Shown: positions 8,491-15,816 of the stretch, one piece after another
Position numbering within the stretch: position 1 is the stretch's first letter
How the letters are laid out: each line of letters begins with the position of its first letter
NCBI GenBank assembly: GCA_021775915.1
Contig: JAJFGW010000042.1
Span: 1-64,000 of the forward strand
Length of the DNA: 64,000 bases
Direction: 5' to 3'
Source: Alphaproteobacteria bacterium
GTDB taxonomy: Bacteria > Pseudomonadota > Alphaproteobacteria > Micavibrionales > Micavibrionaceae
The notes under the pieces: model-generated
Database searches by the model: none
What the model saw: the letters and a program-made list of their open reading frames with translations, nothing else
Told to the model about the DNA's origin: nothing
Made by a program: the position numbers and the translations under genes

Positions 8491-8597
8491 GCTTATCTAG
8501 AGAATTTCAAAAATTCTGCTTTCTCTCCTGAATAGGTTACGGTGGGACAAAGTGATTCTCTCAGAAAGAGGGAATCGGATAAGAAAAGCCTAACATT

Positions 8598-8877
8598 TGT
8601 AAAATTGTAAATCAACTGTGCACATCTTGACACAATGACTTGACAGCCATTTGTAAAGTTTACATTTAGGTTTACAGTTTATTGTATTGTTTTTGCTACT
8701 ATATTTTAAATTTTTGTCAATGTCTTTACAAACTTAACGTCCAGGTGTAAATTCAAAGTGTAAAATAAATCTGTTAAAAAGTGCACAGTTTTACAGCCTT
8801 ATTGACACTTTCTGTCAAGAACTAACCAGTTGGATCACTTAACAAATTCGTGTAAAGTAGTGTTAAATTGCTTTACA
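8598..8877. repeat. Cluster of TGTAAA/TTTACA motifs (operator or iteron-like)
   Basis: Hexamers TGTAAA or TTTACA start at 8598, 8606, 8652, 8659 (together the palindrome TGTAAAGTTTACA, 8652-8664), 8671, 8725, 8746, 8759, 8790, 8851 and 8872. The last two form an inverted pair (GTGTAAAG at 8850-8857 and CTTTACAC at 8871-8878) directly before the ribosome-binding site of the HTH gene. Spacing is irregular, so these look more like binding sites of the adjacent HTH protein than classical iterons. Confidence 0.55.
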
Positions 8878-8896
8878 CGTGGGGAAGGGGACTACT

Positions 8897-9460
8897 ATGA
8901 CCGATGTATCCGTTACCAAAGCAGCCGAACTCTCAGGCGTCAGCCGTACCACACTTTATAATGACATGGAATCCGGGAAGCTCAGCTTTACACCCAAGGG
9001 CAAAAACGGAAGGGTTATAAATGTGGCCGAACTCGAAAGAGTCTATGGATCTCTTAAACTTGAAGACGCTGAAAAAGTGTCAAGAAGTGTAAACTCTGAA
9101 CAGAATAACTTTACAGTTCCAGAATCACAGCTCATCGAGCTTGTAAAACTGCGTGAAAAGATGTCGGGGATGGAGAACTTAAGTGACCAGCAACAGGAAG
9201 AAATAGAAAATTTACGGAAGTCTCTCGATAAAGCCCAGGATAGCCAACAAAGGCTTTTGGAAGATAAGCGGGAAGACAAGGAAAAGACAGATAGCTGGCA
9301 AAAATCTTTCCAATCCCTCGAACAAAGAATTGCCAATCAAGAAAAGCAGGCTAAAGAAAAAGAAGAGCGCGCAACAAAGCTTCTTAATCAAAACCGCGCC
9401 TTGAAAAAAGCCCTCGATGCAGAAAAAAACAAAGGCCTTTTCAAAAGGTTGTTCGGCTAG
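8897..9460 (+). CDS. HTH-coiled-coil plasmid DNA-binding protein
   Basis: The ATG at 8897 follows GGGGAAGGGG by 6 bases; a GTG at 8879 is in frame but has no such site. The protein (187 aa) has an N-terminal helix-turn-helix of MerR/excisionase type (TKAAELSGVSRTTLYNDMESGKL, then a wing-like GKNGRVINVAELERV), followed by a long Glu/Lys/Gln-rich coiled coil (about residues 75-175) and a short basic end, FKRLFG. This plan recalls KfrA-like and other plasmid accessory proteins that bind their own promoter. It probably binds the TGTAAA motifs upstream, some of which also occur inside the gene. A true replication role is possible but unproven. Confidence 0.75.
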   Translation: MTDVSVTKAAELSGVSRTTLYNDMESGKLSFTPKGKNGRVINVAELERVYGSLKLEDAEKVSRSVNSEQNNFTVPESQLIELVKLREKMSGMENLSDQQQEEIENLRKSLDKAQDSQQRLLEDKREDKEKTDSWQKSFQSLEQRIANQEKQAKEKEERATKLLNQNRALKKALDAEKNKGLFKRLFG

Positions 9461-9487
9461 CTGTTAGCAAAACAGGGGATTGTTCTG

Positions 9488-9534
9488 AATGATTCACGTG
9501 GAACAATGACTTCCATTGTTCCACGTGAATCATT
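9488..9534. promoter_or_regulatory. parS-like: Perfect 21-bp palindrome carrying two parS-like sites
   Basis: The arms 9488-9508 and 9514-9534 are perfect reverse complements around the loop ACTTC. Each arm holds TGTTCCACGTGAATCA (right arm 9517-9532; left arm inverted at 9490-9505), which agrees with the general bacterial parS sequence TGTTTCACGTGAAACA at 14 of 16 positions, including the CACGTG core. It lies 28 bases after the HTH gene and is followed by a short T-run, so it may also terminate that gene. Its use as a ParB loading site is inferred. Confidence 0.6.
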
Positions 9535-9606
9535 TTTGGTCGTTTTCTGTATCAGTTTGCACAGTGTAAGCCGCTGCCGGTCTCTGCCAATGGTAGGGCA
9601 GGGGGG

Positions 9607-10485
9607 CTAGGCCACCCCTGCGGCTTCCTCTTGAAGTGAAAACAGGTAATCGACAGCTTTCTGTGCCTGCGAACTCGCGGCAAAAATAAACCGCCTGTCC
9701 GATTTCAAAGCAGAAAGCCAATTCTGGATATAGTGGGCGTGATCTTCGCGCGGGGCTGAAGCCACGCCGGTCGCCGCGCAGCACATGGCCGCGCCAAGTT
9801 CGGCAACCAATTCCTCGAAAGCATAGGCGGCATCACCGAATTTTTTATGTTCCAGACGGTCAAGGCGGTGTTTGGCTCCGCTCCAATGCGTCAGTTCGTG
9901 AAAAACGGTGCTGTAAAAATTCTGTGTAGCACTGCTGCCCTTGGTTTCCCTGAAAACTTCGGGGGAGGGGACATTGATAAAATCGTCCTTCATATCGTAA
10001 TAGGCGCCCGGCTCATCGTGCCTAATATCCGCTCCTGATGCGTCAATCAGGGCATCGGCGGCGGCGATAGCCTGAATGTCGGCTGGCTCTATATCACTCT
10101 GCACGTCAAATCCGTCAACCTGATCGGCGTTAAAGACAGTCGAGTACCGCGCAAACATGCGGGTTTGCCCTTCCTCGTTATCCTCGGAAGGCTCAACTTC
10201 AATTTGTTTCCAGAACACTATCTGAGCACCTTTCTGTCCTTTCTGAACCTGTGCGCCCATGTCCTGCCACTGGCGATATGTTGCCCATGTGCCGGATACA
10301 AAGCCGCGCTTGATCTGGTGAACCCAGAGAAGGGGAACATTGACACCGTGATAAAGATTTCCCGTTCTGGCATTGCAGGGGATCGCAGAGCATCCATGCC
10401 AAGGCATTTCAAACTTGCCTGTTAAACCTCTCTCAAGGGCTTCTATGATCGTGTCTGTGACGGTCTGGTAAATATCGGTTTTCAT
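9607..10485 (-). CDS. ardC: ArdC-like antirestriction protein (ssDNA-binding / zincin-like)
   Basis: A 292-aa protein with the N-terminal ArdC single-strand DNA-binding domain (about residues 1-125: MPWHGCSAIPCNARTGNLYHGVN, TYRQWQDMGAQVQKGQKGAQIVFW) and a C-terminal zincin-like metallopeptidase domain with HELTH (196-200) followed by SGAKHRLDR and the distal Glu region FEELVAELGA (about 223-232). Such proteins protect incoming plasmid DNA from restriction during conjugation. It has AAGGAG before the ATG and a stem-loop-rich leader; it lies downstream of parB in the same direction, after a terminator. Confidence 0.9.
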   Translation of the reverse strand: MKTDIYQTVTDTIIEALERGLTGKFEMPWHGCSAIPCNARTGNLYHGVNVPLLWVHQIKRGFVSGTWATYRQWQDMGAQVQKGQKGAQIVFWKQIEVEPSEDNEEGQTRMFARYSTVFNADQVDGFDVQSDIEPADIQAIAAADALIDASGADIRHDEPGAYYDMKDDFINVPSPEVFRETKGSSATQNFYSTVFHELTHWSGAKHRLDRLEHKKFGDAAYAFEELVAELGAAMCCAATGVASAPREDHAHYIQNWLSALKSDRRFIFAASSQAQKAVDYLFSLQEEAAGVA

Positions 10486-10791
10486 CGCTTGCTACTCCTT
10501 AAACATTGTTGGTGGCGCATATTTTTCCTATGCGCCGCGCAAGCGGCCTTTAAAGCGGGGGAGAATGTCACGGCCCGGAGCGCCGGAGGGGTATCACCCA
10601 TGATTTTTTACGAAGCGCAGCGAAAGAAAAAATTTTGGGGAAACCGGCGCGTAGCGCGCAGCGACCCGAAGGGGGGCCTTGATATTCGGACCGAAGGGGT
10701 CAAGCAAAAACAAGCATGGCCCGCACTGCTGCGGGCCATACCATAAACGTCCTTATATTATTCATAAGACTTTTCTTCTGCTGCTGGTATG
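10486..10791 (-). other. Stem-loop-rich leader of ardC
   Basis: There is no gene here. Visible hairpins: GGCGCATA/TATGCGCC (10514-10521 with 10529-10536, perfect 8 bp, just before the ribosome-binding site); CCCATGATTTTTT (10597-10609) with AAAAAATTTTGGG (10627-10639), 11 of 13 paired; and a perfect 10-bp stem ATGGCCCGCA/TGCGGGCCAT (10716-10725 with 10730-10739). The last has a T-run on its minus-strand 3' side and could be an attenuator. The layout (distal long stem, proximal GC hairpin, Shine-Dalgarno) matches the leaders of the parB and 103-aa genes. Confidence 0.5.
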
Positions 10792-10820
10792 AAAAAGCCG
10801 CCCGCAAATAAGCGGGCGGC
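10792..10820 (-). terminator. Rho-independent terminator after parB
   Basis: Perfect 9-bp GC stem, GCCGCCCGC (10797-10805) with GCGGGCGGC (10812-10820), 6-base loop, followed on the minus strand by five T residues (10792-10796). It lies 18 bases after the parB stop. Confidence 0.9.
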
Positions 10821-10837
10821 AAGGGCAGAGTAGGGGA

Positions 10838-12562
10838 CTAAGCAGCTTCGGCAAGTTCGTCTTCTTCGTCCTGTTCGAAGTGTTCTTCCGGCTCGTCTTC
10901 CGTGGCATCGGGGTCAATGGCCGGAAACTGCATGGCTTCGGGCAGCCAGAATATGGCCTTTAATTCGTCTGCGGTCGGGGCTTCCAAGCTCAATACGTGC
11001 TGGAAGTGCTTGGTCATTGCCGCAACGAGGTCTTTCTTCTTATGACCTGCCGCGTTGCCAAACTTAAGCGAGCAACCAGCTTCCGTGATAATTTTTTGCA
11101 GCTGAACCTTGTTGCGCCGCTTCAAAAACGGTTCATCGGGTCGCCAGTAGTTTTTCATATCTACTTTCAGGTCAATGGCAACCTTGTTAAACAGGCTGTC
11201 CTCATCGGTATCGAGCCGGTCAACATTGCACTGCCCAAATTCTAGCGCTTGCAGAAAGACCAGTACAGCTTCCAAGTCCTCATCACTGAGAGCTTTAACA
11301 TGATCGTAGGCTGCTTCATGTGAGTGAAAAAGCTGGCCAAAGTCATACCAAGCCGTATCGTCCTGTACCTCGTCAAACAGCACATAGATGTGTTTTGCGA
11401 CTTCATTGATCTGTTGCAGGGCAGGGGGATTGCATTCCTCGTTATCGAAATAACTGAGATGGCCGTGTGATGTATGCCGGAACATGGCAAGCTTGCTGGC
11501 AACAATGATCTCTTTCATTGTGCGCGGGCTTTCAAGCAATGCGGCCTGTACCGCAATGCTCTTATGCTGCGCCATTTCTTTGACCAAAGGCGTTGAATAA
11601 GTCGGGCGCGGTTTTTTCAAAGCCGTTGTCGTGGCTTTATCGGCTTTGGTTTTGATTAGCCCTTCATGGACGACGACCTTGCCGGATGGATTCAATTCGA
11701 CCACCGCGCCGCCAGTTTCGCCCTCTGAGGCTTCTTTGTATTCCCATGAGTGGAAATGCCCTTCAAGTATTTCGACCCACTCAGAGGACTCTCTGTGCTG
11801 CTCTACGAGAATTTCTGCGGCCTCTTTTTGCAGAGCGTAAAACTGCTCCACATCATCAAAGTAGGTTTCGTCTTCTTCGGCCAAAAGATCATGGGTAAAA
11901 CGGCCTGTATATTTAGCCTTATCGAAGATCGCCATAGCGAGAGTCGGTAACTCGCCCAAAATCCGGTCTTTGATTTCTTCGGCATCCCAATAATCGTCTT
12001 TTGCCATGTCAAGAAAGCTGTCCTGTTCTTCATGGCTGGCCATGCTTAGAACTTCGGCCTTGGATAGTGTGATTTCACCGTCCGCGAGCGCCTGTTTTGA
12101 AGCATCATTCAGGCTCATAAGTACAAGGCGGCGCTTTAAGGTGCTTTCTGACAGTCCGGTTTGTGCCAGAATATCGTCCAGCTTTTTACCGTCCTGTATC
12201 AGCATGGTAATGGCTTCGGCCTCTTCCAGCGGTGTCAAATCTTCACGCTGCATGTTCTCCATCGTGGCCATGCGCAGGATTTCCTCGTTACTCAAGCCTT
12301 CCTTGATCTCTACGGCAATTTCGTAGTCTTTGGAAAAATCGCCTTTCTCAATCAAAAACTGGATGGCACGGAAACGGCGCTCCCCGCAGATGATAGGGTG
12401 CTTTTTCTTTTTACCCTTCGGCTTGGCCACCGTTAGGTGCTGTATCAGCCCATCAATCTTGATAGACTGCGCCAGCCCCTCGATCGCCGCATCATCAAAT
12501 TTTTTGCGCGGGTTGCCTTTAGAGATTTCGATTTGTGATGATTTTAAAGTCGTGGTCGTCAT
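10838..12562 (-). CDS. parB: ParB/RepB/Spo0J-family protein (orphan, no ParA nearby)
   Basis: The ATG at 12562 is 7 bases after GGAG; an in-frame ATG at 12568 is too close to that site. The 574-aa protein has the ParB N-terminal CTPase domain with box II GERRFRA (60-66), the ENMQREDLTPLEEAEA block, and a helix-turn-helix around residues 130-160 (LDDILAQTGLSESTLKRRL). The C-terminal ~350 residues are unusual and end in a strongly acidic tail (EDEPEEHFEQDEEDELAEAA). No ParA ATPase is encoded in the window. Large ParB-like proteins next to ardC are common on proteobacterial mobile elements and may act in maintenance or regulation rather than in classical partition. The palindrome at 9488-9534 is a candidate target. 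Confidence 0.85.
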   Translation of the reverse strand: MTTTTLKSSQIEISKGNPRKKFDDAAIEGLAQSIKIDGLIQHLTVAKPKGKKKKHPIICGERRFRAIQFLIEKGDFSKDYEIAVEIKEGLSNEEILRMATMENMQREDLTPLEEAEAITMLIQDGKKLDDILAQTGLSESTLKRRLVLMSLNDASKQALADGEITLSKAEVLSMASHEEQDSFLDMAKDDYWDAEEIKDRILGELPTLAMAIFDKAKYTGRFTHDLLAEEDETYFDDVEQFYALQKEAAEILVEQHRESSEWVEILEGHFHSWEYKEASEGETGGAVVELNPSGKVVVHEGLIKTKADKATTTALKKPRPTYSTPLVKEMAQHKSIAVQAALLESPRTMKEIIVASKLAMFRHTSHGHLSYFDNEECNPPALQQINEVAKHIYVLFDEVQDDTAWYDFGQLFHSHEAAYDHVKALSDEDLEAVLVFLQALEFGQCNVDRLDTDEDSLFNKVAIDLKVDMKNYWRPDEPFLKRRNKVQLQKIITEAGCSLKFGNAAGHKKKDLVAAMTKHFQHVLSLEAPTADELKAIFWLPEAMQFPAIDPDATEDEPEEHFEQDEEDELAEAA

Positions 12563-12904
12563 GGTCATTCTCCTTTGTTGACGTTTAGGGTTAAAGTGCG
12601 CGTTGCACTTCTTTCCCTAATGTCGCGGAGCGACCTAAAGCGCCGGAATCAGTCAAGTTTGAAACCCTTCGCAAGAAGGGCCTGGGCGAAATTTTATTGG
12701 CTTTCTCAAGCACAGCGATGAGAAAGCAATAAAATCTTCGGCTTTCATACTTTACGGATTGCGGTAAGAGAAATAGTATCTTTGTGAGAAAAAAAGCTCT
12801 AAAAAAGCTTAACCCCGGTAGTGTGCCAAAGGCAGGGACATCCGGGGTCATACAGGTGTAATATATCACCAAAATGGTTAAAAGCAAGTAAAATCGACAA
12901 AAAT
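12563..12904 (-). other. Structured leader of parB and divergent spacer to the Abi gene
   Basis: No gene is present. Minus-strand stem-loops ahead of parB: AAGTGC/GCACTT (12594-12610), GTCGC/GCGAC (12622-12634), CCCTTC/GAAGGG (12665-12680), and a long stem of about 22 pairs (12687-12709 with 12719-12741). The long stem is nearly the same sequence as the one at 5491-5542. Further right, ACCCCGG/CCGGGGT (about 12811-12850) could terminate transcripts. The promoter of the Abi gene must lie in the last ~60 bases but is not obvious. Confidence 0.5.
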
Positions 12905-13546
12905 ATGCCCACAGACTACGACTATACCACTGAAATAATTGAGAACTTGGAAAAATCCATATCTTCCGAGCGCTTTTCTACGTATCTGAATGAAACAAGC
13001 GGAAATAAAGAAGAAGCCTTGCAGCTGTATTGGTGGAACTCAAAAGTTAGCGCCGAATTTTACATTCCCCTGCAGGGCTTGGAAATAACGCTCAGAAATT
13101 CTCTACATCAAGTCTGCACGGATCATTTTGGTGCAGAAAATTGGTATGAAACAGCGCCATTAGATAGAGTAGGGGGAGAGCTTGTCGATAAAGCAAAATG
13201 GAAAGTCCAGCGGCTTCATCAGACCATAACACCGCCTCACGTGGTTGCAGAGCTTTCATTTGGTTTCTGGCTTTCCCTGCTAAACAAGCAATATCACCAA
13301 AGCTTCTGGATACCGTTTCTGCACAAGGCGTTTCCCCATGCTTCAAAACCCCGCGCGGAAATTCATAGAACTCTTGACCATCTAAGGCTATTTAGAAACC
13401 GGATCGCCCACCACGAACCAATTTTCTCAAGGCACTTGGCGGAGGATTATCAAAGCATCATGACAACGGTTTCCTGGATATGTCCCGTTACCGCCGACTG
13501 GATAGATCACCACAATAATGTGATCGAAGCTTTAGCCGCCCGGTAA
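12905..13546 (+). CDS. Abi family protein (AbiD/AbiF-like, HEPN)
   Basis: The 213-aa protein matches the Abi_2 family across its length: SSERFSTYL, LYWWNSKVSAEFYIPLQGLEITLRNS (41-66 region), ELSFGFWLSLL (116-126) and the HEPN RNase-type motif RNRIAHHEPIF (164-174), where R164 and H169 fit the Rx4-6H signature. Members confer abortive infection against phages, probably by RNA cleavage. I use the ATG at 12905; an in-frame GTG at 12821 would add residues that do not fit the family. It stands alone between parB and the HNH operon, facing away from parB. Confidence 0.85.
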   Translation: MPTDYDYTTEIIENLEKSISSERFSTYLNETSGNKEEALQLYWWNSKVSAEFYIPLQGLEITLRNSLHQVCTDHFGAENWYETAPLDRVGGELVDKAKWKVQRLHQTITPPHVVAELSFGFWLSLLNKQYHQSFWIPFLHKAFPHASKPRAEIHRTLDHLRLFRNRIAHHEPIFSRHLAEDYQSIMTTVSWICPVTADWIDHHNNVIEALAAR

Positions 13547-13640
13547 TACCCTTGGTGATGAACAGATCGCTGAGCACGTCCATTACATCACCGTTCTTGA
13601 GTTGGTAACCCCCGTTTTCAATCCAATAATACTGGCATCA
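13547..13640 (-). pseudogene. Possible gene remnant
   Basis: On the minus strand, in the frame beginning near 13639, the bases encode a plausible protein segment (YYWIENGGYQLKNGDVMD then VLSDLFITKGITG) with no start codon of its own; the frame runs on into the antisense of the Abi gene. It may be the tail of a gene cut off when the Abi gene or the operon arrived. It could also be chance. Confidence 0.22.
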
Positions 13641-13956
13641 TATCATAAACATCATCATCGATTACCATCTTGATGTCGACAAAGCTATTTCCTTGGTATT
13701 TAAGCTCCCTTGCATAAATCTGTGCCGTAGGCATGAAGCTAAATGTATAGCTAAAGGTACTGCACTCAAAAGCTGTACCATCAATGAATCGAATGATTTT
13801 ACCAAAGTCACAGCCTTCAAACTCACCATCGACTGTCTTTTCGTCAATCATTGTGTAGCCGACTAGCTCGTTTGCTTGTGCACAGTGGGGAAAATTAAAC
13901 ACTAAGTAAGTCACACATAACAGCGATAGAAAAAAACGGCTTTCAATTGATTTCAT
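13618..13956 (-). CDS. Secreted hypothetical protein, last gene of the HNH operon
   Basis: Not recognised. From the ATG at 13956 the protein has 112 aa and a clear signal peptide (KSIESRFFLSLLCVTYLVF, probable cleavage after CAQA). An upstream in-frame ATG pair at 13989 overlaps the stop of the HNH gene (TAATG), so coupling is possible. The mature part has two Cys residues (in FEGCDFG and FECSTFS) and is rich in aromatic residues and beta-type sequence. It is presumably periplasmic. Confidence 0.6.
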   Translation of the reverse strand: MKSIESRFFLSLLCVTYLVFNFPHCAQANELVGYTMIDEKTVDGEFEGCDFGKIIRFIDGTAFECSTFSYTFSFMPTAQIYARELKYQGNSFVDIKMVIDDDVYDMMPVLLD

Positions 13957-13988
13957 ATTTGTATTTCCATTATATTCTCGCAGCATCA

Positions 13989-14882
13989 TTATTGCTTATC
14001 GCCTGCGTAAAAGTACCCGCGTTCAAAACCACCATTCTTCATACGCTTTTCTTCGACGATGGCTAAAAGCTCTTGCTGAGTAACCCCTTTTTGTTCCGCC
14101 AGCGCTGTAATCACTTCTATCATGTCACCAAGCTCACTAACATCACCATCCTCTAGAAACTCGGCATGTTCTTCTACAAGCTTGTCACACAATGCTGACC
14201 ACAGGTTCTTGCCAGTCAATTCCTTGACATGCGGGATGCGACCTTCAGCTTCGATCATGGCAGGGATGTTATCGCGCACAAGCTTCTTGCGTGTTCGAAA
14301 GTCTGTGCTGTCACTGTCACGCTTGGCTCGGTTGCATCTAAAGCACAGTGCCTGAAGGTTTTCTTCCGAGTTAAGTGGGATCATCTTACCGTCTTTCTTT
14401 ACCAGCCCATTCTTGGCTGTAGATCGTGGCACGATATGGTCAACTTCCAAGGGAGCAAGGGAAGACGGAATACCACATAGTTCACACTTTCCTTTGGCTT
14501 TTCGTAGAACTTCGTAGCGCAATGATGGCGTGGCATCGGGGTCGTTCTCCATTTCGCGGTTGTGCAGCCACTCATTGATCTTTTCGTCACAGATGTCTAG
14601 GGATTCTTTCAATTCGGCTTTCGTGCTCGGCATATCCAGCAATTTAAAGCTCTTTTCCTTGCGGTCATACTCTACAACACCGTGCTTAGTCAGCGTCTGC
14701 TTCGGGTAGCGCATAACGATTTTCTCATAATACTCGATCACACCCGCGTCGTATTTAGTCAGCGTGTTTGCCAGCTCGTTCACTGAGCACGTGCCGCCCT
14801 TCAACAGCAAGTGCTTGATGATGACAGGCTGGTATATACCTGTCATTCGCATTTTGTTTATCAGGAAGCTTAAAATTTTCAT
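13989..14882 (-). CDS. Winged-helix / HNH endonuclease / MazG-like fusion protein
   Basis: Three parts are visible in 297 aa. Residues ~10-83: a winged-helix-like N-terminus (GIYQPVIIKHLLLKGG, then HGVVEYDRKEKSFKLL). Residues ~121-190: an HNH nuclease with C133-x2-C136, D148-H149, N175 and C180-x2-C183 (CELC, EVDHIVPR, ENLQALC, RCNRAK). Residues ~198-295: a MazG-like nucleotide pyrophosphohydrolase with KLVRDNIP, the EExxE motif (E237, E238, E241) and ExxD (E250, D253), ending GGFERGYF. The family combination suggests DNA cleavage plus NTP or modified-nucleotide hydrolysis, as in defence. It sits 12 bases after the SNase gene and overlaps the next gene. The fusion and its activity are unproven, but the domain motifs are clear. 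Confidence 0.8.
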   Translation of the reverse strand: MKILSFLINKMRMTGIYQPVIIKHLLLKGGTCSVNELANTLTKYDAGVIEYYEKIVMRYPKQTLTKHGVVEYDRKEKSFKLLDMPSTKAELKESLDICDEKINEWLHNREMENDPDATPSLRYEVLRKAKGKCELCGIPSSLAPLEVDHIVPRSTAKNGLVKKDGKMIPLNSEENLQALCFRCNRAKRDSDSTDFRTRKKLVRDNIPAMIEAEGRIPHVKELTGKNLWSALCDKLVEEHAEFLEDGDVSELGDMIEVITALAEQKGVTQQELLAIVEEKRMKNGGFERGYFYAGDKQ

Positions 14883-14894
14883 TATTTCTCGGCT

Positions 14895-15401
14895 CTAGTG
14901 TTTCCACATGCCTATGGCTTTTTGCTGTGCGATCTCTTGCTCGTGATGGTAGAGCTGGCCGTCGGCTTCAGCAACGCCGATCTGGACTAGCATCGACCCA
15001 AGATCAAGGCCGTCAAGAATGCAGTGCATGGCCGCTTCTTCTTCAGAGATAAAATCAACCAGCTTACAAGCGATTTCGTCGCTGTTCTTCAGCATGTTCT
15101 CGAACAGGGTACGCCCCGCCCAGCTTGCGGGGTGGTCTTTGTCAGGCGCTCTCACACCCCACAAATGAATGGTCGTGCCGTCAGTAGTCTTGAAGCTGTC
15201 GCCGTCCACGATACTCTCAAATTCATATGCGCCGTAGGCGATAGAAAGCTCGATTGCGCCTTCGGGGTTATCGAAGCAAACCTTCTGACCTGTTTCGGTA
15301 CAGAAGACTTGTGGTGGTGGTTCGGCTGTTGTTGTGGTTTCTTTGGCCAACGTCGTCGCTGGCAAGGAAAGAAGTAGAATGAACACGACAACACGAATCA
15401 A
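14895..15401 (-). CDS. Secreted SNase-like (thermonuclease fold) protein
   Basis: I choose the TTG at 15401: AGGGGAAAC lies ~8 bases upstream, it overlaps the previous stop by 4 bases (TTGA), and it opens directly into a signal peptide (IRVVVFILLLSLPATTLA). A longer frame from 15443 would bury this. The mature protein has the staphylococcal-nuclease core: VDGDSFKTTDGTTIHLWGVRAPD (calcium-binding Asp region) and EQEIAQQKAIGMW near the C-terminus. The equivalent of the second catalytic Arg is not obvious, so nuclease activity is likely but not certain. It acts in the periplasm or outside the cell. Confidence 0.75.
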   Translation of the reverse strand: MIRVVVFILLLSLPATTLAKETTTTAEPPPQVFCTETGQKVCFDNPEGAIELSIAYGAYEFESIVDGDSFKTTDGTTIHLWGVRAPDKDHPASWAGRTLFENMLKNSDEIACKLVDFISEEEAAMHCILDGLDLGSMLVQIGVAEADGQLYHHEQEIAQQKAIGMWKH

Positions 15402-15604
15402 TGAACCGTTTCCCCTGTCAGGTGTTCGGGCATCTGCATCCATGTGATCGCATCGGCAACGCGGTTCCAGACACGCATCCCATTCTCATTATTCTTCTCG
15501 CGGTATCGCTCAACGCGCCGCATGGCTTCCAGAACAGCTTCTTTGCCATACTGGTCGATAATGATTTTCGCCGTGCGGTGAATGTCTAAGTCACTTGGTA
15601 TCAT
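15398..15604 (-). CDS. DUF6961-like small protein
   Basis: The 68-aa protein resembles DUF6961: DIHRTAKIIIDQYGKEAVLEA followed by a charged linker and VWNRVADAITWMQ. The family is frequent in alphaproteobacteria and of unknown function. Its start overlaps the end of the upstream 69-aa gene by 14 bases, and its stop overlaps the SNase start. Confidence 0.6.
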   Translation of the reverse strand: MIPSDLDIHRTAKIIIDQYGKEAVLEAMRRVERYREKNNENGMRVWNRVADAITWMQMPEHLTGETVH

Positions 15605-15800
15605 CTTCCAGCCCCGCTAGTTCTGATTCATAAAATACACGAGATACTTCATCGAAGAACTCCCCATTAAACGGATCGATATTTGCTGGTATCATTCGAT
15701 GAACGCCATTCTTCTCAAAATATTCCCTGACTTCCTGAGCCTGCTTGTCGGCTCGGGCTTTAATGTCTTGGTGTTTTTTGAAGTCGATTGGTTCGGTCAT
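15591..15800 (-). CDS. Hypothetical small protein (69 aa)
   Basis: Not recognised. It is hydrophilic, with a Lys/Gln/Glu-rich predicted helix at the N-terminus (KKHQDIKARADKQAQEVREYF) and a short C-terminal part. The evidence that it is real is its position: 16 bases after the lipoprotein gene, and overlapping the next gene in a tight operon. Confidence 0.5.
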   Translation of the reverse strand: MTEPIDFKKHQDIKARADKQAQEVREYFEKNGVHRMIPANIDPFNGEFFDEVSRVFYESELAGLEDDTK

Positions 15801-15816
15801 TTATTTCTTGCTGTGC

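Larger units (their letters stand above)
8352..8896. other. Intergenic control/origin region between repC and the HTH gene
   Basis: This 545-base gap holds no convincing gene. From left to right: the repC leader, two plus-strand terminator-like hairpins (8417-8462 and 8468-8490), then a very AT-rich 300 bases with a cluster of TGTAAA/TTTACA hexamers (8598-8877), and the ribosome-binding site of the downstream gene. It has the appearance of a replication-control plus autoregulation region. A 76-codon minus-strand frame reaching from 8454 into repC is judged spurious. Confidence 0.55.
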
